Of a stretch of 64,000 nucleotides of DNA, positions 8,326 through 16,262 are shown one piece after another. The DNA is taken from the NCBI RefSeq assembly GCF_020532645.1, contig NZ_JAJAUZ010000005.1:1-64000 (forward strand). Direction: 5' to 3'. The notes beneath the pieces were generated by a model. The model worked only from the letters and a program-made list of their open reading frames with translations, ran no database searches and was not told the DNA's origin. This DNA comes from Streptomyces bambusae (lineage in GTDB: Bacteria; Actinomycetota; Actinomycetes; Streptomycetales; Streptomycetaceae). Each line of letters opens with the position of its first letter. Position 1 is the first letter of the stretch. The translations under genes were made by a program, and so were the position numbers.

Positions 8326-8700
8326 TCAGACCTCCAGTTCGGCCTCGATGCTCCGCAGCTGGTGGCGGGCCATCGCCAGGTTGGCGCGGTTCTTGTCCAG
8401 GGCCAGGTAGAGGAAGAGCCCGTTCGTGTTGCGCGACTTGAGCAGCCGGATCAGGTGGTACTGGCTTCCGAGCGTGATGAGGATGTCCTCGATCTCGTCG
8501 TTGAGCTTGAGCATCTCCATGGTGCGGACCTTGGCGCGGACCACGTCGGTGTTGCCGGCGGCCGCGATGTTCAGGTCGAGGTCCTTGCCGCCGCCGAGCA
8601 GGCCGAGGGCCATGCCGCTGGTGTAGTCGACGAGGGCTACTCCGATCGCGCCGTCGATGGCCGTCATTGCTTCTTTGAGGGCGGTTTCGGTGTTCGCCAT
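8326..8700 (-). CDS. Roadblock/LC7-domain protein
   Basis: The whole 124-residue protein is one roadblock/LC7 domain (IDGAIGVALVDYTSGMALGLLG, then DLNIAAAGNTDVVRAK, then ILITLGSQYHLIRLL). Such proteins form dimers and in bacteria usually partner MglA/Ras-like GTPases, or act as CvnB in Streptomyces conservons. It is the last gene of a four-gene minus-strand set whose other members are two more roadblock proteins and a DUF4388-like protein. No GTPase is present nearby. Rho-independent-type hairpin 8284-8317 follows. Confidence 0.85.
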   Translation of the reverse strand: MANTETALKEAMTAIDGAIGVALVDYTSGMALGLLGGGKDLDLNIAAAGNTDVVRAKVRTMEMLKLNDEIEDILITLGSQYHLIRLLKSRNTNGLFLYLALDKNRANLAMARHQLRSIEAELEV

Positions 8701-8754
8701 GAGGGTTGTTCCTTTTCTGGTGTGCGTCGTGATGTGACGGTGGTGCGTGTGGGG

Positions 8755-9162
8755 TTACGGGGTGCGGATGCCCGGGCCTTCGCGGCGGGCGAGCGCGCCG
8801 TCGACGAGTTCGCCGATGCGGGCGCTGGAGCGGCGCGCCTCCAGGTGGAGGCGGCCCACGTTGATGCGCGGTTCGGCCAGCAGGGTCAGCACCGCGGAGC
8901 GGCCCGCGGCGTAGGTCGCCACGTAGCCGTCCTCACCTCGGACGAGCAGTTCACGGAAGCCGCCCTGCCCGGTGAGGTCGGTCAGCCGCTGGGCGACGCC
9001 CAGTGCGGAGGCGGTCAGCGCGGCGACACTCTCGGCCTCTCCCGCCGAGGTCTCGCGCGCGAGCACCAGCCCGTCCACACTGGCGGCCAGGGCTCCGGTC
9101 AGCTGCGGCAGGCGCGCCCTTAAGCGGCGGAGCTCTCCGAGCACTTCAGGCTCTGCCGTCAT
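8755..9162 (-). CDS. Roadblock/LC7-domain protein with a TTA codon
   Basis: The ATG at 9162 has AAAGGAG 7 nt upstream and gives 135 residues with a roadblock fold (LTGALAASVDGLVLARE, EDGYVATYAAGRSAVLTLLAEP). Codon 14 (plus-strand taa at 9121-9123) is TTA, the rare Leu codon read by the bldA tRNA in Streptomyces. Its translation should therefore rise late, during morphological differentiation. It lies between the DUF4388-like gene (115 nt upstream) and the last roadblock gene (54 nt downstream). It could regulate an unlinked small GTPase. Confidence 0.82.
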   Translation of the reverse strand: MTAEPEVLGELRRLRARLPQLTGALAASVDGLVLARETSAGEAESVAALTASALGVAQRLTDLTGQGGFRELLVRGEDGYVATYAAGRSAVLTLLAEPRINVGRLHLEARRSSARIGELVDGALARREGPGIRTP

Positions 9163-9277
9163 CAGCTGTCTCCTTTCGTCGAGGCTCCGGCCGGCCGTCT
9201 TCCCCGTGCGCTGGCGCATCGGGAGCCTCATGACGGCGTACACGCAGCCTGGCCGGCGGAACGGGGGGAGAGCACGG

Positions 9278-10051
9278 TCACAGGGTTGCCTCCAAGGCGT
9301 CACGGAGCCGACGGAGCAGGGCGATGTCCGGGGAGTCGACGTCGGTTACCCAGCCGGGAAGGGTGGTCGGGGGTATCGGGGTGGGGTCGCGCGGGGTCTC
9401 GACCAGTCCGGTCGCGGCCAGACGGCGTACTTCCAGCAGGGTGTGGAACGCGGAACGTCCCATGTCCCAGGCGAGCTGGGCCGGGGTGCGCAGGCCGTCG
9501 GCCCGGTGCAGCAGGGCGCGCTGCCGGGGCGTGACGGTCTGGCCGGGGGCCGCCGGGCGCGGCACGACGGGGGCGGAGTCGACGACCGGGTACGGCCAGA
9601 CGCTGTCGAGGAGTTCCCGCCGGCGTACGGTCTCGCGTTCGACGGCGGCCGCCGATACGGAGCGCAGGGAGCCGATCCAGTGGGTGGCGCCGCGTCGGAA
9701 CCGGGTGGGGCCGCTGCCTGGCCCGAGGGCGAAGAACGCGGCGTCGAAGACCGCGCCCAGGTGGCAGATCTCCAGTTCGCCGCCGCCGACCCGGCCGCTC
9801 TCGACGAGGAAGCGGCCCACCTGCCGGTGCGGGCCGGCCCGGTCGACGGCCTCCTGCCAGCTGGAGCGGGGCAGCCGCCCGCCGGCGGTCAGCAGCACGT
9901 CGAGGCCGGGCGTGGCCGGGCTCTCCGCGTGGACGATCCGGCCGTCCTCCAGGAACAGCGTGCCGTGGTCGCGCAGCAGGGCGCCGGTGGCGCGTTCGGC
10001 GGCGAGCCGCAGGAGCATGGAGGAGACGGCGACCGCCGCGTGCACGCTCAT
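9278..10051 (-). CDS. DUF4388-like/winged-helix protein in the roadblock operon
   Basis: The ATG at 10051 overlaps the stop of the upstream roadblock gene (ATGA), which fixes the start; 257 residues. The N-terminal half (ATGALLRDHGTLFLEDGRIVHA..., FLVESGRV, LEICHLGAVFDAAFFAL) resembles DUF4388/PATAN effector domains of bacterial signalling. The C-terminal half (QRALLHRADGLRTPAQLAWDMGRSAFHTLLEVRRLAATGLVE) is a winged helix often found beside them. PATAN and roadblock proteins are known partners in other bacteria. DNA binding is possible but unproven. Confidence 0.7.
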   Translation of the reverse strand: MSVHAAVAVSSMLLRLAAERATGALLRDHGTLFLEDGRIVHAESPATPGLDVLLTAGGRLPRSSWQEAVDRAGPHRQVGRFLVESGRVGGGELEICHLGAVFDAAFFALGPGSGPTRFRRGATHWIGSLRSVSAAAVERETVRRRELLDSVWPYPVVDSAPVVPRPAAPGQTVTPRQRALLHRADGLRTPAQLAWDMGRSAFHTLLEVRRLAATGLVETPRDPTPIPPTTLPGWVTDVDSPDIALLRRLRDALEATL

Positions 10052-10440
10052 CCCAGGACCAGCTCCCCGGCGAGGTCCCGGAGTCTTATCCGGGCGAGGG
10101 CCAGGTTGCCGGCGGAGCGGTCGAGCCACAGGTGGAGGAAGACGCTGCTGTCGAAGCTGGTCTCCACGAATCGCAGGACGTGGTATCCGTTGCGGGTGGT
10201 GACGATGACGTCCTCGAGGGGCGGGCCGTCGTCGGCCGGTCCGGGCCCGGGCGCGAAGGACTCGTACTCGGCGGCGGCGCGGGCGAGTTCGGCGGTCTCG
10301 GCGGCGGTGGTCTCGTGGTCCCCCACCGGCGACTCCCCGGCCGTTCCCAGTGCCAGACCGCTGCTCCAGTCCACCAGCGAGGCCCCGAGGGCGCCCGGCA
10401 GCGCCATGGCCTCGAACAGGCATTCATCGATCCCGGGCAC
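10048..10440 (-). CDS. Roadblock/LC7-domain protein, first gene of the operon
   Basis: The GTG at 10440 is preferred to a longer frame because GGGAGGGGAG lies just upstream; 130 residues. The fold is roadblock-like (IDECLFEAMALPGALGASLVDWSSGLALG, then VIVTTRNGYHVLRFV, then FLHLWLDRSAGNLALARIRL). The end is close in pattern to the last gene of the set, so the two may be paralogues that heterodimerise. Its stop overlaps the start of the DUF4388-like gene, so the two products are probably made in equal amounts. Confidence 0.8.
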   Translation of the reverse strand: MPGIDECLFEAMALPGALGASLVDWSSGLALGTAGESPVGDHETTAAETAELARAAAEYESFAPGPGPADDGPPLEDVIVTTRNGYHVLRFVETSFDSSVFLHLWLDRSAGNLALARIRLRDLAGELVLG

Positions 10441-10656
10441 GCGGGCTCCCCTCCCTGCCGGCCGTGCGGGTGGGTCACGTAACGGCGGCGACACAGAACG
10501 CTACTCAACATCCGTGTGGAGTAAGTGTGTTCGGGCACATTCCATCGGAACATGCCGAAAAACAGCGGCCCTCGGCCGGAAGAGGATCTTCCGGCCGTCG
10601 GCGGTGACCGTACGACGATCGGTTGAGATCACTTCCGACGGGTTCGGGAACGCCGA

Positions 10657-10682
10657 AGGCCCCGGCGAAACCGCCGGGGCCT
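10657..10682 (-). terminator. Terminator of the surface-protein gene
   Basis: AGGCCCCGGCG and CGCCGGGGCCT form a perfect 11-bp stem with loop AAAC, beginning 17 nt after the stop codon at 10699. It also separates this gene from the roadblock operon promoter region. Confidence 0.75.
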
Positions 10683-10698
10683 CCGCAGCGAGCCGGAA

Positions 10699-12285
10699 TC
10701 AGCCCTCGTCGCCCACCGCACCCGCGGCCCGGCGCCGGCGCGCCGCATAGAGCGCCCCGGACCCGAGCAGCAGCGCGCCGACCGCACCCGCCGCAGCCGG
10801 CCAGGCCGCCCCGGCACCGGTGTTCGACAGGTTGCCCCCCGTCCCGGCCGTGGTCCCGTACGAGGGCGACGGCGAGGCGGTGGCACTGGCGGACCCGCTC
10901 GGCGTGGGCGACGCAGTGCCCGACGGCGTCCCCGAGGGCGTGGCGCTGGGCGAGGGCCCGGGCGTGACCGCCAGGTAGACCGGCGCCTTGTTGTCGGCGG
11001 GGTTCACCTCGCCGTTCGCAGGCTCGCTCCCGAGCACGAGCTGCCCGCGCGCCCCCTTCACCTCCTTGAGGATCCGCAGCCGCAGCACCGCCTTCCCGGC
11101 GGCTTCGCACGACACCTGCTGGTACTCGTTCAGCCCGCAGTACCGCACCCCGGGCCGCCCCTCGCCGGGCCCGGGCAGCTCCAGCTCGGTCCCCTCGGGC
11201 AGGTCCACGCGCACGAACGACGGCCGCGGCCCCTCGGGCACCACGGCCGGGTTGGGCACGTCGGTCTCGACCACGTCACCGACCCGCCCCCGCACGGTGA
11301 TCCCCTGGACCGTCCAGTCGGCGCCCTGCTCGTAGTCCTCGGACTGGAAGGAGTACTGCCCCTCCCCGCTGAGCGTGTCGGCCGGCACGGACACGAGCCC
11401 GAGCGGCTGCCCGGTGCCCCGGACCAGCTTCCGGTAGCCCCGGTCGTACTCGGGCAGCGCCCCGAGCGTCTCGATGCGGTACTCGTACCCGCCCTTCATC
11501 TGGTCGTGCACGGTCCGCGCCGTGAACGGCTTCTCCGTCCGGAACGCGGTCCCCGGCTTCAGCCCGCCGGCCTTCGGGAACGCGCAGTAGAAGTACGTCG
11601 TGTCCCGCTGCTGCGGATAGAAGCAGTTCGAGTACCGGGGCCCGGTGAACACGGCCTCCGCGGCCCGCACGTACAGCAGCACCCCGCGCGGCGCCGCGAC
11701 CTGTCCCTCGTTCCCGAAGGCGGGGGTCAGCGGCGGGGCGGCCCGCCGCTGCGCCACGGGGATCCGGTACGCCGGGTGCGCCCCGAGCGCCGCCTTCGGC
11801 TTCCCGACGAACACCCGCGTGTCATGCGTGAAGGCGCCCGCGTTCGAGCTGGAGAACCGGGCCCGGACGGTGCCCGCCTCCCCCACCGGCACGCCCGCGA
11901 CGCTCACCATCGTGAACGGCACGACCTCGGTCCGCTGGTAGAAGTCCCCCCGCCGGCAGGTCACCACGTAGTCCACGGCGGTGCACCCGACACCCAGCCC
12001 CGACAGGGTGACCTTCCCCTTCAGTTCCGAGGCGTCGAACTCGGCGACGACGTCCTCGGCGTTGATCTCGTCCCCGCTCGCCGTACGCCCCTTCGCGTAC
12101 AGCACGGACTCGAACCGGTTCCCCGCGTCCGGCCCGCCCTCGGGCGCCACGAAGTGGAAGTCCTGCGGGGCGTACAGGGCGAGCTCGGGCCGGTCCGCGG
12201 CCTGCGCCGGGGCCGTGCCACCCAGCCCCAGCAGTGCGGCGGCCAGCACGGCCCCTCCCCCTCGCCTGCGTCGGCTCACGCTCAC
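10699..12285 (-). CDS. Large secreted surface protein with sortase-like (LSNTG) anchor
   Basis: The GTG at 12285 follows a purine-rich site and starts a clear Sec signal peptide (AVLAAALLGLGGTAPAQAA). The 528-residue protein has a long body of unknown fold with paired Cys, then a Ser/Pro/Thr-rich wall spacer (about residues 450-485). It ends with LSNTG, a hydrophobic helix and an RRRR tail, the layout of sortase substrates; Streptomyces class E sortases favour LAxTG, so LSNTG is an acceptable variant. The protein should be linked to peptidoglycan. The body may carry immunoglobulin-like modules, as in other Streptomyces LPXTG proteins, but I cannot assign them. Monocistronic. Confidence 0.75.
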   Translation of the reverse strand: MSVSRRRRGGGAVLAAALLGLGGTAPAQAADRPELALYAPQDFHFVAPEGGPDAGNRFESVLYAKGRTASGDEINAEDVVAEFDASELKGKVTLSGLGVGCTAVDYVVTCRRGDFYQRTEVVPFTMVSVAGVPVGEAGTVRARFSSSNAGAFTHDTRVFVGKPKAALGAHPAYRIPVAQRRAAPPLTPAFGNEGQVAAPRGVLLYVRAAEAVFTGPRYSNCFYPQQRDTTYFYCAFPKAGGLKPGTAFRTEKPFTARTVHDQMKGGYEYRIETLGALPEYDRGYRKLVRGTGQPLGLVSVPADTLSGEGQYSFQSEDYEQGADWTVQGITVRGRVGDVVETDVPNPAVVPEGPRPSFVRVDLPEGTELELPGPGEGRPGVRYCGLNEYQQVSCEAAGKAVLRLRILKEVKGARGQLVLGSEPANGEVNPADNKAPVYLAVTPGPSPSATPSGTPSGTASPTPSGSASATASPSPSYGTTAGTGGNLSNTGAGAAWPAAAGAVGALLLGSGALYAARRRRAAGAVGDEG

Positions 12286-12409
12286 CTGGCGCCCCTCTTC
12301 CCGGCCGGTCGGCCATGGTGGTTCACATACGTCTGCACCCACAAGACACACGAGAACCACGAAGGGTTGTACGCCCGCAGAGACTTTTTCCGCCGGTCCG
12401 GCGGACCGG

Positions 12410-13339
12410 TCACACCTCGATGATGATCTTCCCGGCCGCCCGCCCCGTCTGACTGAACTCGAACGCCTCGGCGAGCGCCCCCAGCGGGAACGTCCGCGCC
12501 ACCGGCACCGTCAGCTTCCCCTCCCCCGCCAGCCGCGCCAGCTCCTCCAGATCGCTCCCCACGGGCCGCACCCACATCCACTGCCCGCCGGCCCCGAGCA
12601 CGGACGCGTCCGCGACGGACGCATGCCGCCCGCCCTCCTTCAGCACGGCCGTGGTCACGTCGAGCACTCCGCCGACGAAGTCGGCCACCACGCTCACCCC
12701 TTCCGGCGCGATCTCGTGCACCCGGTCGGTGAGTCCCTCCCCGTACTGCACGGGATCCGCCCCGAGTTCCCGCAGCCGCTCGTGGTTGCGCGGCGAAGCC
12801 GTCCCGACGACCCTCGCGCCCAGCGCCCGCGCGATCTGCACCCCCAGCGACCCGACCCCGCCGGCCGCCCCGTGCACGAGCACGACGTCCCCCGGCCCGG
12901 TCCCCAGCCGCGTCAGCAACTGGTACGCGGTCAGCCCCGCGAGCGGCAGCCCGGCCGCCTGCTCCCAGCTCATCCCGGCCGGCTTGTGCGCGAGCGCCCG
13001 CACCGGCACGGTCACGTACTCCGCGAACGTCCCGCCGTGCACGTAGTCCTTCCGCGCGTACGCGAACACCTCGTCCCCGACGGCGAACTCGGGCACGTCG
13101 ATGCCGACCGCCGCCACGGTCCCTGCCACGTCCCATCCGGGCACCACGGGAAACACCACGTCCATGAGCGCGTCGAGATGCCCGCCCATGATCTTCCAGT
13201 CCACCGGGTTCACGGCGGCCCGGTGCACGCGCACGAGCACCTCGCCGGGGCCGTACTTGGGGCGCGGCACGCGGGTGTCCCGGAGCACCTCGTTCCCGCC
13301 GTACTGCTCGTATGTCATCGCCCGCATGTCCTCGGCCAT
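12410..13339 (-). CDS. NAD(P)-dependent medium-chain oxidoreductase (quinone-reductase-like)
   Basis: Translation is placed at ATG 13339 behind GAAGGGCAGGGA; 309 residues, usual for the family. It has the N-terminal GroES-like domain (GPGEVLVRVHRAAVNPVDWKI) and a Rossmann domain with the nucleotide motif HGAAGGVGSLGVQIARALGA (about residues 142-161). Catalytic zinc Cys are absent, so it belongs to the zinc-free quinone oxidoreductase branch of the MDR superfamily, which reduces quinones or enones with NADPH. The true substrate is unknown. It is separated from the surface-protein gene by 124 nt. Confidence 0.85.
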   Translation of the reverse strand: MAEDMRAMTYEQYGGNEVLRDTRVPRPKYGPGEVLVRVHRAAVNPVDWKIMGGHLDALMDVVFPVVPGWDVAGTVAAVGIDVPEFAVGDEVFAYARKDYVHGGTFAEYVTVPVRALAHKPAGMSWEQAAGLPLAGLTAYQLLTRLGTGPGDVVLVHGAAGGVGSLGVQIARALGARVVGTASPRNHERLRELGADPVQYGEGLTDRVHEIAPEGVSVVADFVGGVLDVTTAVLKEGGRHASVADASVLGAGGQWMWVRPVGSDLEELARLAGEGKLTVPVARTFPLGALAEAFEFSQTGRAAGKIIIEV

Positions 13340-13592
13340 TCCCTGCCCTTCGCTCGGCCCTGCCCCCCTCTCGGCGCGGCCCATCCCATCACACGGCCCC
13401 GACCCGTCCGCTGCGCTCGGCCTGCGCGTGTCGCGGGGTCCCGGGCACCACCCGTGATGCAGGTGTCAAGAAGTGGCCTTGAGCCGTTATTCCTGGCAAA
13501 TCAGCCGCTGCCGGTGATGCACGCAAATCCGTTGCTACGTTCTGCGCGTCGTGACAGCGGCACGGGCCGCCGTCCTTGCAGGGAGGGCATGC

Positions 13593-14375
13593 ATGAGCAT
13601 CGGAGAACGGCAGTCGAGTCGGCGCGGTCTGCCATGGCAGGCACGGAGCGGTGAGGCGGCCGGCGCCTTCCGCAGGGCGGGAAGAATCCGTACCGGCACG
13701 GCGGTCGCCAGAGGCAGAATCGCGGCGGTGATCGGGGCCGTCGTCCTGATCGCCACCGCGATGATCACGGGCACGGCGGGCACGGCCGCCGCTGCGGAAC
13801 GGGGAGCCCGGGCCGCGACGTCCGGGTGGGCCTGCTCCGGGACGCCCGTTCCGGCCGGGTACGTCATCACCGACTACAACCGCAGCCTCTGCAACGGCCA
13901 GGGCGCCTGGTACCAGCAGCCCGTCTACGACGGCGTGTGGGCCTGCACGGGCTCGCCCATCGTGCCCGGATACGTGATCACCGACCACAACCGCAACCTC
14001 TGCAACGGCCAGGGCGCCTGGTACCACGCCCAGCCCCGCAACGGCACCTGGGCGTGCTCCGGCTCGCCCATCGTGCCCGGCTACGTCATCACCGACCACA
14101 ACCGCAACCTCTGCAACGACCGCGGCGCCTGGTACCACGCACCGGCCCGCGACGGCATCTGGGCCTGCTCCGGCTCGCCCATCGTCCCCGGCTACGTCAT
14201 CACCGACCACAACCGCAACCTCTGCAACGGCCAAGGCGTGTGGTACCACCAGCTCGCCCGTGAGGGCCTGTGGACCTGCTCGGGCTCACCCATCCCGTCC
14301 GGCTTCCGGACCACCAACGACAACAACCGCAACGGCTGCAACGGCCAGGGCTCGTGGTACCTCGTGCGCACCTGA
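13593..14375 (+). CDS. Secreted protein with five tandem 37-residue Cys-containing repeats
   Basis: The ATG at 13593 has GGGAGG 6 nt upstream; 260 residues. After a basic, long N-terminus comes one hydrophobic segment ending in GTAAAAE, a probable signal peptide with a late start. The mature part is five repeats with Trp at 13827, 13938, 14049, 14160 and 14271, exactly 111 nt apart. The unit reads WACSGSPIVPGYVITDHNRN, then LCNGQGAWYH. Each repeat has two Cys, fitting one disulfide per unit. I do not recognise a named family; binding to sugar, wall or partner cells is only a guess. A strong hairpin follows. Confidence 0.8.
   Translation: MSIGERQSSRRGLPWQARSGEAAGAFRRAGRIRTGTAVARGRIAAVIGAVVLIATAMITGTAGTAAAAERGARAATSGWACSGTPVPAGYVITDYNRSLCNGQGAWYQQPVYDGVWACTGSPIVPGYVITDHNRNLCNGQGAWYHAQPRNGTWACSGSPIVPGYVITDHNRNLCNDRGAWYHAPARDGIWACSGSPIVPGYVITDHNRNLCNGQGVWYHQLAREGLWTCSGSPIPSGFRTTNDNNRNGCNGQGSWYLVRT
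13827..14372 (+). repeat. Five tandem 111-bp coding repeats
   Basis: The unit boundaries stay exactly 111 nt apart through five copies. Copies 2 to 4 are nearly identical at DNA level (for example the stretch ending in GGCGCCTGGTACCA), while copies 1 and 5 diverge more. This suggests recent internal duplication or gene conversion. Confidence 0.9.
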
Positions 14376-14403
14376 CGTTCCCCCAGGGGGCGGCCGGGCT
14401 CTC

Positions 14404-14430
14404 GTCGGCGGCCCATGTCCGGCCGCCGAC
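14404..14430 (+). terminator. Terminator of the repeat-protein gene
   Basis: GTCGGCGGCC (14404-14413) and GGCCGCCGAC (14421-14430) form a perfect 10-bp stem with a 7-nt loop, 28 nt after the stop. Confidence 0.7.
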
Positions 14431-14505
14431 CGGCCCGGTGGCCGCCGGGCGGGGGCGACTGCGCAGCGGTCGGAGGCGCGGGCTCCGCCCGCACCCCGCC
14501 CCCCA

Positions 14506-15192
14506 TCACCTCCCCCGCCCCCGGCCCCTCAGCACGCAATCCCCGCAGTACCCCCCGCCCTCCACCCGGTAGTACAGGCAGCAGCTGTTGCGCATGAACG
14601 CGAAGCCCAGGCCCTGCTCGTGGATGAAGGTGCCCGTCCCCGCCAGGGGGCCGGTGTCCAGCAGGGAGGCCGCCAGCGGGACGGGGTCGTGAGGTGTGCC
14701 GGGGAGCGCTCCGGTGAGGACCCTCAGGGCCCCCACCAACGCGGATGCGGAGTTGCCGCGCAGGACCTTCGGCGAGATCCCGTACCCGCCTCCCCGCAGC
14801 GCCTCGTCCAGAACGTTCAGGTTCGCTTCAGCCACCGCCGTCAGGCCGTCCCCCACCGGCCCCGGCAGCGCCACCGGCTTCGGCAGGGCCAGCACCAGTG
14901 AGCCGCCCGTCGGCACCCGCCAGTGGACCCGCTCCGGTGACAGGTCCGGGACCTGCCCCGAGAGGGCCGCGGCGCCGAGCGCGAGCGACCACAGCCGGGA
15001 GGCGATGCCCAGGTGCGCGGTCGAAGCGGCCACCTTGTCCGGCCCGGTGCCGATGCGCAGCCCGACCTGGGCGACGTACCCGGCGAGCCCGTCCCCGTAC
15101 AGCTCGGTCAGTGGCCGGTACCCCTCCCCCTCGCCCGCATCGGCAGTGAAGAACGGCCCGACGGCCGCGAGCGCGCGCATGATCTCTTCCAC
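14506..15192 (-). CDS. FhuF-like [2Fe-2S] protein
   Basis: The 228-residue protein ends with NSCCLYYRVEGGGYCGDCVL, the CCx10Cx2C motif that binds the [2Fe-2S] cluster in FhuF-type ferric-siderophore reductases. Upstream there are helices and a HLGIASRLWSLALGAA segment typical of this family. It probably reduces ferric siderophores in the cytosol to release iron. No siderophore transporter is adjacent, although a FepB-like binding protein lies far downstream at 63120. The start is GTG 15192 with a weak ribosome binding site; the ATG four codons later is an alternative. Confidence 0.82.
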   Translation of the reverse strand: MEEIMRALAAVGPFFTADAGEGEGYRPLTELYGDGLAGYVAQVGLRIGTGPDKVAASTAHLGIASRLWSLALGAAALSGQVPDLSPERVHWRVPTGGSLVLALPKPVALPGPVGDGLTAVAEANLNVLDEALRGGGYGISPKVLRGNSASALVGALRVLTGALPGTPHDPVPLAASLLDTGPLAGTGTFIHEQGLGFAFMRNSCCLYYRVEGGGYCGDCVLRGRGRGR

Positions 15193-15238
15193 ACCCAGAA
15201 GTATCCAGGCACGGGCATGCCCTCAGCCGAGGGTCCCC

Positions 15239-16261
15239 TCACCCGGCCACCGCCACCGGCGACGACCCGCCCGGCACGAGGATGCGGGCCTTCCCCGTCC
15301 CGTCCGCAGGAACAGCCCACACGTCCGGGGTGCCCTTGCCCATCAGCGCGTACGCCACCGTCCGCGCGTCCAGCCAGGCCGCCTGGTCGTCGACGCTGCG
15401 GGTCTCGGCGAGCGGAGTCTCCCGCATGGTCCGCAGGTCGAGTACGTGCAGCCGCCAGGGCCGGCCGGCGTCGCCGGACACCTTCTTCTTGAAGGCGATC
15501 CTCGTACCGTCGGGCGACAACGAAGGGCACTCGACGTTCTTCCGCAGCGCCTTCGCCGACCACTTCCGCACGTCCCCTTCAACGAGGTACGTCCGCCCCT
15601 TCGTGGCGACGGTCGCATAGAAGCGGTTGTCGTCGCGGGCGAAGGTGACACCCCAGTAGTTCACGTCGGGCGCATGGTGGCGACGCCCGTCCACGGACAG
15701 CGGGATCTGCTCGATCGACGTCACGAGGTACCCGGTCCGCAGGTCCAGGACGCCCGTCCGGGTCGAGAACCCTCCCCTCGCGTACGAGTCCCCGGACGCG
15801 AACACGGTCCACGACAGCATGCGCCCGGAGGCCGACACCCGGGCCCGGTTGGGAACCCCGGGCACCGTCACCCGCCGTACCTCCCGCATCCGCCGGTCCA
15901 GCACGAGCACGTGGGTCCTCGGCGCCGAGAGCCCCGGCGCCGCCCGCAGGCACACGGCGGTCCCGGCCGCGGCGTGGAACCGGTCGCACCGGGGCCCGCC
16001 ACGGTGGCGCCCCGTCCGGCTCACGCCCCCGCCCACGTCCCCGTACGCCACCCGCCCCGTCCCCGCGTCGCGGAAGTACAGCGCCGGCCCGCTCAACCGG
16101 AACCCACGGTCTTCCGGCTGTTCCCGCCCGGCCGCCCCCTCCGCTCCCCGGACCACGGCCCCCACCGCCACCACGGCGAGCACGACCAGCCCGACCACGA
16201 GAGCCACGGCCCGCCCCCGTGCACCCAACGGCAGCGCAGACGCCTCCCCGCCCCCGCCCAC
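15239..16261 (-). CDS. Membrane-anchored TolB/beta-propeller-like protein
   Basis: The GTG start lies 1 nt after the stop of the upstream metallophosphatase gene (TGA-C-GTG), so the two are translationally linked. One N-terminal transmembrane helix (ALVVGLVVLAVVAVGAVV) anchors a 300-residue extracellular part. That part holds repeated beta-propeller blades, including HVLVLDRRMREVRRV, GVLDLRTGYLVTS, LSPDGTRIAFKKK and HVLDLRTMRETPLAE, of which the third is a classical TolB/WD40-like element. The function is unknown; such proteins usually act as binding scaffolds. Confidence 0.72.
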   Translation of the reverse strand: MGGGGEASALPLGARGRAVALVVGLVVLAVVAVGAVVRGAEGAAGREQPEDRGFRLSGPALYFRDAGTGRVAYGDVGGGVSRTGRHRGGPRCDRFHAAAGTAVCLRAAPGLSAPRTHVLVLDRRMREVRRVTVPGVPNRARVSASGRMLSWTVFASGDSYARGGFSTRTGVLDLRTGYLVTSIEQIPLSVDGRRHHAPDVNYWGVTFARDDNRFYATVATKGRTYLVEGDVRKWSAKALRKNVECPSLSPDGTRIAFKKKVSGDAGRPWRLHVLDLRTMRETPLAETRSVDDQAAWLDARTVAYALMGKGTPDVWAVPADGTGKARILVPGGSSPVAVAG

Positions 16262-16262
16262 G

